NCBI RefSeq assembly: GCF_003477525.1
Contig: NZ_QUDO01000018.1
Coordinates: 1 to 64,000, forward strand
DNA: 64,000 nt
Source of the DNA: Ruminococcus sp. AF41-9
GTDB taxonomy: Bacteria > Bacillota > Clostridia > Lachnospirales > Lachnospiraceae
Direction of reading: 5' to 3'
The notes beneath the pieces are model-generated. The model searched no databases, had not been told where the DNA came from, and was given only the letters and a program-made list of their open reading frames with translations. Within the stretch, counting starts at the first letter, position 1. Every line of letters begins with the position of its first letter. The position numbers were made by a program, and so were the translations under genes. Of the stretch, positions 7,693-18,419 are shown piece by piece.

Positions 7693-9180
7693 ATGCAGGT
7701 ATCAGATAAATTAATCAGACCCTTAACAGAAGCAAAGTATTTAAATGCGGATAATGTCAGCCGGTATCGCTGCATTATGCGTATTTTTTTTGAGAATTAT
7801 GAGAAATTGAGATACTGGATGTATCAGGAAGATATCTATGAAGAAATGATCAAAGATCCCTTTTTTGCGGATTACCGGCCGGAGCAGTGTCAGCAGGATC
7901 TGGCGATGCTGGTGGAATGGAAGAATCTGAATACCATTCAGGATACAAGAAAAGTGGCTTCTATCGAAGAATTCAAGAACAAGAAGTATCGATACCAGAT
8001 GTCTGAATACAGTGTGGAAATTGAACGTCTGGTGCTGCGCCTGGAGAATCTGTTTATTGAAGGAGCATCTCTGGAACCGACTTTGCTGGAGAGAATCAGA
8101 AGAGAGATTGAGCGTTTTCCAGAGATGGCAGAAGTGGATGGAAACGAAGTATATACCTGGTGGACAGATCTGAATAATGACTTTGTCCGCCTGAACCAGA
8201 ACTATCAGGATTACATCCGTGATCTGAACAGTGTGAAAGCAGAGGAAATGATGCACACAAAAGAATTTCTGGTTTTTAAAGATCGGTTGATTGAATATCT
8301 GCGTAGTTTTATAAAGGGATTACAGCGAAATGTCGGAGTAATTGAAGAGAGTTTACGGAGCCAGAAAGAAGAAGTCAGAGAGAAGGTCTTTGGGAAGATT
8401 ATTGAATATGAATTACTGATACCAAGAATGGAAGTTGAAATATCCAGACCAATGATCGAGGAGAAAATACGAGGAAGATTTCAGAGCATTTACAACTGGT
8501 TTGTGGGAGCAGAAGGAGCGGAAAATGAAGCCGGAAAGCTGTTTGATGCAACCAACGAGATTATCAGAAGAATTACAAGATATGCAGCCCAGCTCAGCGA
8601 AAAAAATGCTCTTGGAGCGAATCGAAAAGAAGAGTATAAAAAAGCAGCCGAACTTTTTCTGCGATGCAATGATTTATCGGAAGCACATAAAATGTCAGCA
8701 ATGGTATTTGGGATTGAGCATCCCTGGCATCTGGCAGGAGATCTGATCCGTGAAACGGACAGCATGAATCAGGGGGTATATGAAGAAGTCCCATTACAAT
8801 TCACCTTAAAGCCAAGGGTGCGAACATATAGAGAAAAGTCAAAAAGAAGCGGCATCCGCGAATCAGCAGAACAGAAACAGGAGACAAGAAGAAAACTGCT
8901 TCAGAAGCAAAAAGAAGAAATGCAGAAGTTACAGCAGTTGGAGAAGAAGGGCAGAATTGATTTTGCAGAGCTGCCAGTGCTGGAACCAAGGATTCGTGAA
9001 ATTCTTTTAAAATGGCTTTCAGATGCAATGGAGGATGCAGATTTCACTGCCAGAACAGACGATGGAAGACGTTATGTGCTGGACCGGACACATGCAGGAG
9101 AGAAATGTGTCGTTCATTGTGAAGACGGCAACTTTACAATGCCAAGAATGGCAATTGTATTTCAGGAGGAAACAGAATGA
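7693..9180 (+). CDS. jetA: Wadjet JetA (DUF5716-type)
   Basis: The 495-residue, largely helical and charged protein is first in a four-gene overlapping cluster. In Wadjet, JetA is the kleisin-like subunit that joins the JetC SMC arms. The complex extrudes DNA loops and JetD cleaves small circular DNA. The recognition rests on the context JetA-JetB-JetC-JetD and the DUF5716-like sequence (for example YRYQMSEYSVEIERLV near residues 100-115). AAAGGAGAGG precedes the ATG. The stop overlaps the jetB start (ATGA at 9177-9180), so translation is coupled. Subtype is probably III, from memory of which domains co-occur. Confidence 0.8.
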   Translation: MQVSDKLIRPLTEAKYLNADNVSRYRCIMRIFFENYEKLRYWMYQEDIYEEMIKDPFFADYRPEQCQQDLAMLVEWKNLNTIQDTRKVASIEEFKNKKYRYQMSEYSVEIERLVLRLENLFIEGASLEPTLLERIRREIERFPEMAEVDGNEVYTWWTDLNNDFVRLNQNYQDYIRDLNSVKAEEMMHTKEFLVFKDRLIEYLRSFIKGLQRNVGVIEESLRSQKEEVREKVFGKIIEYELLIPRMEVEISRPMIEEKIRGRFQSIYNWFVGAEGAENEAGKLFDATNEIIRRITRYAAQLSEKNALGANRKEEYKKAAELFLRCNDLSEAHKMSAMVFGIEHPWHLAGDLIRETDSMNQGVYEEVPLQFTLKPRVRTYREKSKRSGIRESAEQKQETRRKLLQKQKEEMQKLQQLEKKGRIDFAELPVLEPRIREILLKWLSDAMEDADFTARTDDGRRYVLDRTHAGEKCVVHCEDGNFTMPRMAIVFQEETE

Positions 9181-10321
9181 CAGAACTGGAAATCCTTTTG
9201 AACCGGAGATGGATCTTAAAATCCGGGGAAAAAGAACTCTATTATAAACTCAGGGATTCACTGGGAGAACTTAGAAAATTTACAACAGAGAAACTGGGAT
9301 GCCAGATCATTGATAATTCACTCCTGATTAAAATGGAAAAGATTCCTGTGATACCCGAAGATTTCATGGGAATCCAGACATTTTCATCAAAAGAAGAATA
9401 CGCTTATCTTTGTATTCTGCTGATGTTTCTGGAAGACCGGGATGCAGACAGTCAGTTTATCCTGTCCCAGTTGACAGAATATATAAGCGCAAATCTTCCG
9501 GGAGATATTTCTGACTGGACATTATATGCCAACAGACGAAGACTGATCAGGGTTCTTCGGTATGCAGTAGACCAGGGACTGGTTGAGATTACAGATGGAA
9601 ATGAAGATATGTTTATGGATAATGAGGCCGGAGAAGTTCTTTATGGAAATACCGGTGCATCCAGATATTTTATGAGAAATTTTTCCAAAGACATTCTGGA
9701 ATATACAAAGCCGGAAGATTTTCAGGAAAGTGAATGGTTTCAGGTAGATGAGGACAGAGGATTTGCGAGACGACACCGCGTTTATAAGAGACTGCTGTTT
9801 GCACCTGCATGTACAGGGAAGATGGTTCAGATGAGGATTTTGAATATCTGAAATATTATGGCAGAAGATTAGGTGAGGAATTGGAGCAGACGTTTGACTG
9901 TCATGTCCATATTCACAAAGGAAGTGCGTATCTTTTATCCGGTGAAAACTGCAGGATGGGAAATACTTTTCCGGGAAATAATTCACTGTCTGATATTTTA
10001 CTTTTATGCTTCGGTGAAATAAGAGAAAAGATAGAGTCAAAACAATGGAAAACAGAACCCGGAGAGATGTGTTCTGTAAACAAAATAGAATTTGAAGATT
10101 TACTGAAAAAAGTAAAGAAAGACTACGGCAGCGGATTTTCCAAAAACTACAGGGATATGCCGGAAGGTGAGTTTGTAAAAACAGTAACAGATGAAATGGA
10201 ACGCTGGATGTTTTTGAAAAAAGAAGATGCCATGCAGCAGATAAGAATCTGTCCGGCAGTCGGAAAATTGCAGGGAAGTTATCCGGAAGACTACTCAGGA
10301 GGAGAAAAAGATGAACAGTAG
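9177..10321 (+). pseudogene. jetB: Wadjet JetB (DUF6063-type), frameshifted
   Basis: The protein starts MTELEILLNRRWILK in frame 9177 and continues cleanly to LLFAP at 9806. It then resumes in the next frame as MYREDGSDEDFEYLKYYGRR and runs to 10321. One base, probably a G near 9807, is missing; restoring it gives a continuous protein of about 380 residues. JetB is the KITE-like subunit that binds JetA in the Wadjet complex. The start overlaps the jetA stop and the end overlaps the jetC start, so the operon is otherwise intact. Either the system is inactive or this is a sequencing error. Confidence 0.8.
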
Positions 10322-13300
10322 ATGGCAGGCAAACAAAATAGGACTGATCAATTTCTGGTATTATGATGAGCAGGAATTTCCGTTTGTAAAAGGCAGAATG
10401 CTTCTCCGTGGTTCCAATGGTTCCGGAAAATCCGTTACCATGCAGAGTGTTGTTCCACTCCTGCTGGATGGAAATATGAGTCCGGAAAGACTGGACCCGT
10501 TTGGCTCAAGAGACAGAAAAATGAGCAGTTATCTTCTGGAAGAGAATGACGGACGGGAAGAACGTACCGGCTATTTATACCTTGAATTTAAGAGACAGGA
10601 CAGTGAAACATACCTTACGATCGGAATGGGAATCCGTGCGAGAAAGGGGAAACCTCTGGATAAATGGTATTTCAGCCTGACCGATGGAAGACGGATTGGA
10701 AAAGATTTCTTCCTTTATAAAGAGACGGGGGAGAAAATAACTCTGTCAAAAAAAGAGCTGGAAAATCGTATTGGCAGCGGTGGAAGAGTGATCGACAGAC
10801 AGGCCGATTATATGGAATACGTGAACCGGCAGATTTTTGGCTTTGATACTCCGGAAGAATATAAAGAGATGATCGATCTGCTGATCCAGTTAAGAACACC
10901 GAAACTGTCAAAAGATTTCAAACCGTCAGTGATCAATGATATCCTGAGTGATTCCCTTCAGCCGCTTTCTGATGAGGATCTTCGTCCAATGTCAGAAGCG
11001 ATTGAAAATATGGATGCAATGAATATGAATCTGAAGAGCAGACGTGAAGCACGTCAGGCAGCAGAGAAAATCAATGTAGTGTTAAAGAAATATAACAAGA
11101 AGATGCTGTATGATAAAGCAGTCAGATTTGAACAGGCGAAGTCGAAACTGGAAGAAGCAAAGAATGCAGAAACAGAGCATGAAGAGCGAAAAAATCTCTG
11201 CGGCCAGAAAATAGAGGAGCTGGAAACAGAACTTCAGCAGCTGGATGCCAGACATGAATCCATGGAAAAAGAAAAGGAGTCATTGAGTAAAAGTGATGCA
11301 GTTGCGTTGAAAAACAGAGAAGCAGCACTGACTCAGGAAATAGAAAAACAGGAGAAAGATTTAGCAGAGAAAAAGCAGTTTCTGCAGAAAAAGCAGGAAC
11401 AATATCAGGATGTAGAAAACCAGATTAAGGAAGAAGAAGACCGAAGATACGAGAAAGAAAAAGAGATGAATGATCTTCTGGAAGAAATGGAATCAGAAGC
11501 TGAGACAATGGCTTTTGAAGAACATTCATTTATGCAGGAAGAACTTCTTAAAAATCAGGAAGAACCTTATAAATTTGATCTGCATCAGCAGCAGTTTGAG
11601 CATACCAGAGAACAGATTGGAAAAGGTCTGGAGATCCTGTCAGAGACCCGGAAACTGGAACAGAAAAAAGATGAACTTGTACAGCAGCGGGATCAGCAGA
11701 CACGTAAAATGGATTCCGCACAGCGCAAAATATCTGAACTGGAAAGTGTACTTGTTCAGGTGGAAAATGAATGGAAAGAAGCATTATATCAGTGGAATGG
11801 AAACAATCAGGAGTTTACTTTGGACAAAGAATTGCTCCGGGATTTAAGCAATTTTGCAGATTCTTATGGAGAAAGTTCAGACTTTGCAGTTGTCCGTCAG
11901 AAGGTTGCTGATGTATGGATCCATATTAAGACAATGATAGAGACAGCTCTGGAAAAGAGCAGACTGGAAGAAGGAGCGTACCGGACAGAAATAGCAGAAG
12001 TTCAAAGCGAATTATCTGCGTGGGAAAATCAGAAAGAACCGGAACCGCCGCGGTCAGAAGCTGTGATCAGGAATCGCCGGAGACTGGATGCGATGAACAT
12101 TCCATATCAGGAGTTCTACAAAGTAATCGAATTTGGAGCGGAACTGGATGAAACTGCCTGCAGCCGTCTGGAAGAAGCACTGCTTTGCATGGGAATCCTG
12201 GATGCGGTTGTAGTGGAGGAACAGTATAAAGAGCAGGTGCTGCAGTGGGAAAAAGGATGCGAAGACCGTTATCTTTTCGCAGGAAACAAACAGGCAGAGA
12301 AAAGTCTGCTGGATGTTCTGGAACTTAATGAGGACATGAAGGATATTTTTTCCAGCCAGAGACTGACTAAAATACTGGGAAGTATTGCCTACGATACAGA
12401 TGCTGATATGGCAGTTCTGCCGGATGGAACTTACCGTATGGGCGTTCTTACCGGAACCATTACAGGGGAGCATGAAGCAGGATTTCTCGGACAGAAAGCA
12501 AGAGAAAGACAGAGACTTGCGAAGATAGAAGAATGCAGAAAACAGATATCTGAACTGGAAGAAAAGCTTCAGCAGTGTGAAAAAGAGCAGCAGAATCTGT
12601 CAGAGAGAAAGGAAACTCTGCAGAAAGAATATGAAAATCTGCCAACAGATATTGATCTGCGTGAAGCTCTTCATATGCTGCGGGAACAGGAAAATGAATT
12701 AAAACTGTTAAAGAATGAAAATGACAGACTGGAAACCGCATTAAGAGATGTGATTGAAGTACTTAAGGAAAAAAAGAAAGAAGTACTGACAATTGCGGAA
12801 GCACTTTATCTGGACTGTTCCTATACTGTTTTCAAAGATGCAAAGACAGCAGCAGAAGAATATGGAAAACATCTTGTGGGATTAAAAGCAGCTCATGAGA
12901 TGCTGCTTCGAAGTATAGGATATCTGTCTGCTTCAAGAGAAAGACTGGAGGATCTGGACGCAGATATGGATCAGATCCGCTATGATCTTGGATCACTTCA
13001 AAGAGAACTGGCAGGAAAGACAGAAGAAAAGCATTCTATTGAGGAGCAGTTAAGACTGACAGATTATGAGGAAATCAAAGAGCGCCTGGATGCATGTATT
13101 TCCTGGCTTCGCGCATATCCTGATAAATTACAGGAAACAGTGAGCAGCAAGACTCAGAAACAGGAAGAAATGAAGCAGATGGCTGTGAAACTGGAAGATG
13201 ACAGGAAGAAAATCCAGGTTTACGAAGAGAAGACAAAATATTATTCCAGATGTTATGAAGCGGAATATGCTTTAAATTATATAGAATTTCCGGATGAACT

Positions 13301-14417
13301 TCAAAAGGATGTCGGACACATCAGGGCTTATCTGGAAGCTGAAGGAAAGACTCTTAATAAGGATACGATCATCAACAATTTAAACAGCGTTTATTTTGAA
13401 AACAGAGGATTTCTGGTAGATTATCAGTTGATGCAGAATGAATTATTTGAGGATCTGGAGGAGGAAAAAGCAGATGAATTTACTCCTAAGAGACTGGATA
13501 TTTCCGCCCGTTATCAGGGGGTAAAGATTTCATTTGCAAGTCTTCTGATTCATTTGGAGGAAGACATCAGAGAGCTGGAAAATCTGATCAAAGATGGAGA
13601 CCGCGAGCTTTTTGAGGACATTCTTGCCAACACAGTAAGCCGCAAGATCCGTGGAAAAATTAACTCTTCCATTACCTGGGTACAGAAAATGAATTCACTG
13701 ATGAATGGAATGAATACCTCAAGCGGTTTGAAACTCAGTTTAAGATGGAGAAGCAAAACAGCAGAGCAGGAAGACCAGCTGGATACCAAAGAACTGGTAG
13801 AATTATTGAAGAAAGATTACCGACTGATGAGCGAAGAGGAAGCTTCCCGTCTTTCAGCGCATTTCCGTTCCAAAGTAGATGAGGCACGCAGAAATGCAAG
13901 AGACAGTGCAGGGATGGTATCATTCTATCAGATTATGAAGGATACGCTGGATTACAGAAAGTGGTTTGAATTTCAGTTGTTCTGCCAGAAGAGTGGTGAG
14001 CGTCAGAAAGAACTGACAAACAGTGTGTTTGGCACATTCAGCGGTGGGGAAAAAGCGATGTCTATGTATGTGCCGCTGTTCTCAGCAGTCGTTGCAAAGT
14101 ATCAGGGCGGCAGAGAAGATGCTCCGAGACTGATTTCGTTGGATGAGGCTTTTGCAGGAGTTGATAATAAAAATATCCGGGATATGTTCCGTCTTATGAC
14201 AGAATTTCAATTTGATTTTATTATCAATTCTCAGGTGCTCTGGGGAGACTGCGATACACTGGATGCACTTGCCATCTATCAGTTGATCCGTCCGGAAAAT
14301 GCGAAATTTGTTACTGTAATGCCATATCTCTGGAATGGTCATAAGAAAGAACTGATGGAAGATGAGGAAAATGTAGAAAAGAGAGGAACAGAGATTGAGC
14401 AGGCAGCAGGAATCTGA
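10311..14417 (+). CDS. jetC: Wadjet JetC, SMC-like ATPase
   Basis: This 1368-residue SMC/MukB-like protein has Walker A GSNGSGKS at residues 34-41. Long coiled-coil arms rich in Glu, Lys and Gln cover roughly 270-480 and 770-1000, with a central hinge-like region around 600-720. The signature FSGGEKAM is near 1242 and Walker B LISLDEAFAG near 1275. JetC is the loop-extruding motor of Wadjet. It overlaps jetB by 11 bases and jetD by 23. All ATPase motifs are intact, and the length suits the family. Confidence 0.9.
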   Translation: MNSRWQANKIGLINFWYYDEQEFPFVKGRMLLRGSNGSGKSVTMQSVVPLLLDGNMSPERLDPFGSRDRKMSSYLLEENDGREERTGYLYLEFKRQDSETYLTIGMGIRARKGKPLDKWYFSLTDGRRIGKDFFLYKETGEKITLSKKELENRIGSGGRVIDRQADYMEYVNRQIFGFDTPEEYKEMIDLLIQLRTPKLSKDFKPSVINDILSDSLQPLSDEDLRPMSEAIENMDAMNMNLKSRREARQAAEKINVVLKKYNKKMLYDKAVRFEQAKSKLEEAKNAETEHEERKNLCGQKIEELETELQQLDARHESMEKEKESLSKSDAVALKNREAALTQEIEKQEKDLAEKKQFLQKKQEQYQDVENQIKEEEDRRYEKEKEMNDLLEEMESEAETMAFEEHSFMQEELLKNQEEPYKFDLHQQQFEHTREQIGKGLEILSETRKLEQKKDELVQQRDQQTRKMDSAQRKISELESVLVQVENEWKEALYQWNGNNQEFTLDKELLRDLSNFADSYGESSDFAVVRQKVADVWIHIKTMIETALEKSRLEEGAYRTEIAEVQSELSAWENQKEPEPPRSEAVIRNRRRLDAMNIPYQEFYKVIEFGAELDETACSRLEEALLCMGILDAVVVEEQYKEQVLQWEKGCEDRYLFAGNKQAEKSLLDVLELNEDMKDIFSSQRLTKILGSIAYDTDADMAVLPDGTYRMGVLTGTITGEHEAGFLGQKARERQRLAKIEECRKQISELEEKLQQCEKEQQNLSERKETLQKEYENLPTDIDLREALHMLREQENELKLLKNENDRLETALRDVIEVLKEKKKEVLTIAEALYLDCSYTVFKDAKTAAEEYGKHLVGLKAAHEMLLRSIGYLSASRERLEDLDADMDQIRYDLGSLQRELAGKTEEKHSIEEQLRLTDYEEIKERLDACISWLRAYPDKLQETVSSKTQKQEEMKQMAVKLEDDRKKIQVYEEKTKYYSRCYEAEYALNYIEFPDELQKDVGHIRAYLEAEGKTLNKDTIINNLNSVYFENRGFLVDYQLMQNELFEDLEEEKADEFTPKRLDISARYQGVKISFASLLIHLEEDIRELENLIKDGDRELFEDILANTVSRKIRGKINSSITWVQKMNSLMNGMNTSSGLKLSLRWRSKTAEQEDQLDTKELVELLKKDYRLMSEEEASRLSAHFRSKVDEARRNARDSAGMVSFYQIMKDTLDYRKWFEFQLFCQKSGERQKELTNSVFGTFSGGEKAMSMYVPLFSAVVAKYQGGREDAPRLISLDEAFAGVDNKNIRDMFRLMTEFQFDFIINSQVLWGDCDTLDALAIYQLIRPENAKFVTVMPYLWNGHKKELMEDEENVEKRGTEIEQAAGI

Positions 14418-15696
14418 GCTGGCGAAAGAGTGTGTAGAATATTTTCGACAGAACTCGGTGTGGGAAAAAGTTCTGAAAGGATTTCGTGAGAAATATTTTT
14501 CCTACGGGAGATTTGCCGGAAGTATTGTCCTCAGGAATCCATCATTGGAAGAGATTGAAGAATTGGAAGGCTTCTTTGGAAAAAACTTTCACCGCCAGAA
14601 AAGTGTTTCCATATCTGCTGAAAAATTTCAGAAAGTATTAGAAAACAGCCGCTATAAAGAAATCACACCAGATATGCTGCTGGAGAGTTACTTTGGACAG
14701 CCATTGCGTGGAAAACAGGAAGAAAAACTGTTAAAAGAGCAGAAAAGGCAGGAGCTGCTACGGCGTGTCAGCGGTGATTATGAGGGAACACCGGCACAGG
14801 CAGAGATGGAATATATTTTGCAGATGCTGAAAGGAAATAACAGGGAAGATTTTGCGGAACTGGAACAGCAGTTGAGATTATCGGCAGAGATATTCAACAG
14901 GCTCCCATACAGGAAAGAGCAGAAGATATACCTGGCAGTTTTTGCAGCAATGCTGACTGGGAATCCGCATGCCTTTGACCAGGGAACTGAGGGAGGCAGA
15001 ATACTTTATCAGATGGTTGAGAGAAATCTGGAACTGCGAAATTTAACAGTATCTGAAACAGAAATATTTGCGGCATATAAGAGGCAGAAAAGCTATCTTG
15101 CAGCAGGAATTCTTCTGGATGACGTGTCGAATTATGCAATGCTGTGTAATGTAGAGGCAGTCAAAAAAGATGGCAGTATTCATCGGGGAATGGATGGATT
15201 TCTGAAAGAAAACGATATGATCCAGGTTCCTCTTGCAGTGATCGCAGACTGGAAAGAAGTGAGATGTCGGCAGCAGAAAATCTATATTGTGGAAAATCCA
15301 TCTGTTTTTGCGATGCTGTGTGGAAAGACAGAGCAGGGACAGATGGATACTCTGTGCTCCTGCATGTGTATGAACGGCCAGCCACGACTCGCAGGTCTGA
15401 TGATCCTTGATCTTCTGGCAGAATCAGGAACGACCATTTATTATTCTGGTGATCTGGATCCCGAGGGCATTCTGATTGCACAAAAACTGGCGGATTATTA
15501 TAAGGAAAAGTTTTATTTCTGGCATATGGATGTAGAAGACTATGAGAAATGCAGATCAGAGGAAACCATTTCCGACAGGAGAATGAAGATTTTGGATAAG
15601 ATCACAGATGCCAGACTGATTCCGGTAGTGAATCAGATAAGAAAGTACAAAACTGCCGGGTATCAGGAAATGGTTTTTAGCGATAACATTTATTAG
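14395..15696 (+). CDS. jetD: Wadjet JetD, Toprim-type nuclease (DUF2399)
   Basis: The 433-residue product starts with TTG at 14395, supported by GAGAGGA a few bases upstream and by overlap with the jetC end. The C-terminal part has IYYSGDLDPEGILIAQ (near residue 345), the Toprim-like acidic motif of the DUF2399 domain. This is the metal-binding site of the plasmid-cleaving JetD subunit. It is the last gene of the operon and a terminator follows. Confidence 0.85.
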   Translation: MSRQQESELAKECVEYFRQNSVWEKVLKGFREKYFSYGRFAGSIVLRNPSLEEIEELEGFFGKNFHRQKSVSISAEKFQKVLENSRYKEITPDMLLESYFGQPLRGKQEEKLLKEQKRQELLRRVSGDYEGTPAQAEMEYILQMLKGNNREDFAELEQQLRLSAEIFNRLPYRKEQKIYLAVFAAMLTGNPHAFDQGTEGGRILYQMVERNLELRNLTVSETEIFAAYKRQKSYLAAGILLDDVSNYAMLCNVEAVKKDGSIHRGMDGFLKENDMIQVPLAVIADWKEVRCRQQKIYIVENPSVFAMLCGKTEQGQMDTLCSCMCMNGQPRLAGLMILDLLAESGTTIYYSGDLDPEGILIAQKLADYYKEKFYFWHMDVEDYEKCRSEETISDRRMKILDKITDARLIPVVNQIRKYKTAGYQEMVFSDNIY

Positions 15697-15750
15697 ATGC
15701 GTTGAAATAGCAAGATTAGTAAATATAATTACAGAATGAAAAGTATAAGA

Positions 15751-15788
15751 AACCTTGTTTCAGAAATTTTTCTGAAACAGGTTTTTTT
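15751..15788 (+). terminator. Terminator of Wadjet operon
   Basis: TGTTTCAG at 15756-15763 pairs with CTGAAACA at 15772-15779, extended by AACC/GGTT flanks, and is followed by seven T residues. Confidence 0.85.
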
Positions 15789-15870
15789 GCATCAATTTGG
15801 AATATATGTTATGGTAATATTAAAAGTGAGATAAAGTCATAGGATAATAAATTTTAAAATAAGAAGAATA

Positions 15871-17373
15871 TTGGTGATTGAAAATATGCTGGAAAAAATT
15901 ATAGAGCTTACAAATGAATATATAGAGAGTATGCCGAAAAAAGAACGCAAAAAATATGGACAGTTTTTTACCAGTATGGAAACTGCTCGTTTTATGGCTG
16001 GATTATATAATATTAACGAAAAAAAGAGCAAAGTAAGTGTACTTGATGCAGGAGCTGGTTCAGGTATATTATCGTGTGCTTTTATTGAACGACTGGAAAC
16101 AATAGATTCCATTCAGGAGATTGAACTCACCTGTTATGAGAATGATGAAAATGTATTGCCATTGCTGAAATGTAATTTGGAATATTGCAAAGAAAAGACA
16201 AAGAAAAAGCTTACGGTTCATATAATTGAAGATAATTATATTCTGAGTCAATATCTGGATTTTAACCATATGTTTGGTGGCAGCGCAGAGCCTGAGAAAT
16301 ATGATTTTGTGATTGGAAATCCACCATATATGAAAATATCAAAAGATGCACCAGAGGCAGCTGCGATGCCGGGAGTATGTTACGGCGCGCCAAATTTATA
16401 CTTCATTTTTGCATCTATGAGATTATTTAACTTATGCGAAAATGGGGAGATGGTGTACATTATTCCGAGATCATGGACATCAGGAGCGTATTTTAAACGG
16501 TTTCGGGAATATTTTCTGACAGAGGGAAAATTGGAACATATTCATCTTTTTGTCAGTCGAAGTAAGGTTTTTGACAAGGAAAGTGTATTACAGGAAACAA
16601 TTATTATTAAAGTAAAGAAAACAACTGAAAAACCAGAAACAGTTACGATTACATCTTCGAAATCAAATAGTGATTTTGACGAGTTAACATCATTGACAGT
16701 TCCGTATGATTTGGTTGTAGCTGGTTCAGATTATTATGTTTACCTTGTGACAGATGAAAATGAAGTGGAAGTATTGAGAAAACTGCATAAATTTGATAAA
16801 ACACTTCCGGAAATCGGTGTAAAAATGAAAACAGGATTAACTGTAGATTTCCGTAATCGTGAGATTTTGAGGGATGAAGAGGAAGAAGGGGCAATACCTT
16901 TATTCTATTCACAGCATATAAAACAAGGAAAAGTAGTATTTCCAATACAGAAAGAACATGAATATGTGGTGACCGATCAACGTGGGTTGATGCAGGATAA
17001 TAAAAATTATCTGTTTGTGAAACGCTTTACAGCAAAAGAAGAACCGAGAAGACTGCAGTGTGGGGTGTATCTGGCAAAAGAATTTCCACAGTACAAAAAG
17101 ATAAGCACTCAAAATAAGATTAATTTTGTGGATGGAGTTCTGACAGAAATGTCGGAATGCATGGTGTATGGATTGTATGTGTTGTTCAATTCTACATTGT
17201 ATGATGAATATTATCGTATTTTAAATGGTTCCACACAGGTTAATTCTACAGAGATTAATGCAATGCCTGTACCGGATTTGGAGGCAATTCAGGAAATGGG
17301 CAGAAAAATGATCAAGAGCAGAGATTATTCAGAAGCAAATTGTGATTTGATATTGGAGGGATACTGTGACTGA
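15871..17373 (+). CDS. N6-adenine DNA methyltransferase, BsuBI/PstI type
   Basis: The 500-residue protein has the SAM-binding motif VLDAGAGSG (about residues 54-62) and the catalytic motif GNPPYMK (about 149-155), as in gamma-class N6-adenine methylases. Its length is close to what I recall for M.BsuBI (about 501). The downstream overlapping gene is a BsuBI/PstI-type endonuclease, so the predicted target is CTGCAG, by family inference. The first start is TTG at 15871 with a weak AAGAAG upstream; ATG at 15886 is an alternative. The gene looks intact and could act as an orphan methylase because its endonuclease is interrupted. Confidence 0.85.
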   Translation: MVIENMLEKIIELTNEYIESMPKKERKKYGQFFTSMETARFMAGLYNINEKKSKVSVLDAGAGSGILSCAFIERLETIDSIQEIELTCYENDENVLPLLKCNLEYCKEKTKKKLTVHIIEDNYILSQYLDFNHMFGGSAEPEKYDFVIGNPPYMKISKDAPEAAAMPGVCYGAPNLYFIFASMRLFNLCENGEMVYIIPRSWTSGAYFKRFREYFLTEGKLEHIHLFVSRSKVFDKESVLQETIIIKVKKTTEKPETVTITSSKSNSDFDELTSLTVPYDLVVAGSDYYVYLVTDENEVEVLRKLHKFDKTLPEIGVKMKTGLTVDFRNREILRDEEEEGAIPLFYSQHIKQGKVVFPIQKEHEYVVTDQRGLMQDNKNYLFVKRFTAKEEPRRLQCGVYLAKEFPQYKKISTQNKINFVDGVLTEMSECMVYGLYVLFNSTLYDEYYRILNGSTQVNSTEINAMPVPDLEAIQEMGRKMIKSRDYSEANCDLILEGYCD

Positions 17374-18286
17374 TAAGATAGAAGAGGCAAGAGAATTTTT
17401 GAAAGCTGTAGGTATGCCGAAAGCACAGCTGACTGATATATGTTGCTATGTGATTCTGGCAATGGCGGGAATGAAACCAGATATGTTCTGGAGTGAAGCA
17501 AGCAATGAATGGATTCGTATTCATGATATCATTTAATTTGTCAATACATTTTATGGTGTTACTTATGCTGAGAACAGCAGAGAAACATTTAGAAAACAGG
17601 CTCTGCACAGATTTCGTACAGCAGCCTTGATTGAGGATAATGGAAAAGCAACCAACAGTCCAAATTATCGATACAGACTGACAGAAGAAACTGTACAGGT
17701 TTTGAGGACTATGCAGACGCCAGACTGGGAGACATCTGTAAAAAGATTTACTCATTATCATGAAAAGCTAATTGATATATATGCTTCCAAAAAGAAAATG
17801 ACAATGATGCCGGTAAATATAAATGGTAAAGATTTCAAGTTTTCTGCCGGTAAACATAATGAACTTCAGAAAGCTATTATTGAAGAATTTGCACCAAGAT
17901 TTGCACCGCATTCTGAATGCTTATATGTTGGGGATACAATAGAAAAAGACCTGGTAAAGAATGTAGAAAAATTGCAAGAACTGGGATTTGAAATTACGCT
18001 TCATGATAAGATGCCAGATGTAGTGTTATATCGTGAGGACAAGAACTGGATCTATTTTGTTGAGTCGGTAACATCAGTAGGACCAATGGATCCGAAACGT
18101 ATATTGGAAATTACAGAGATGACGAAAGACATTACGGCGGGAAAAATATTTGTAACAGCATTTCTGGATTTTAAGACATATAAGCGGTTTGCAGAGGAGC
18201 TTGCATGGGAAACAGAGGTTTGGATTGCTGAACTGCCGGAGCATATGATCCATTTGAATGGTGATCGGTTTATGGGACCGAGATAA
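17366..18286 (+). pseudogene. BsuBI/PstI-type restriction endonuclease with in-frame stop
   Basis: GTG at 17366, with GGAGGG six bases upstream, overlaps the methylase stop. The frame reads VTDKIEEAREFLKAVGMPKA through WIRIHDII, hits TAA at 17534-17536, and continues in the same frame as FVNTFYGVTYAENSRETFRK to 18286. Total length would be 306 residues, close to R.BsuBI. The C-terminal catalytic domain includes PDVVLY and IYFVESVTSVGP, consistent with the BsuBI/PstI catalytic core. The lesion is a substitution rather than an indel because the frame does not change. An internal start at 17627 would lack the N-terminal domain. Confidence 0.8.
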
Positions 18287-18419
18287 TAAGCGAAATGCTT
18301 AACGAGCAGTATGGAGATGGATTTGCAGAATTTTTGCTGTATTTGGTATTGCCTGATGAAAGATATAGTGGTAATAATATAAAAATAAAGAACACACTTA
18401 CAAAAGCGGAGGTATCTCA

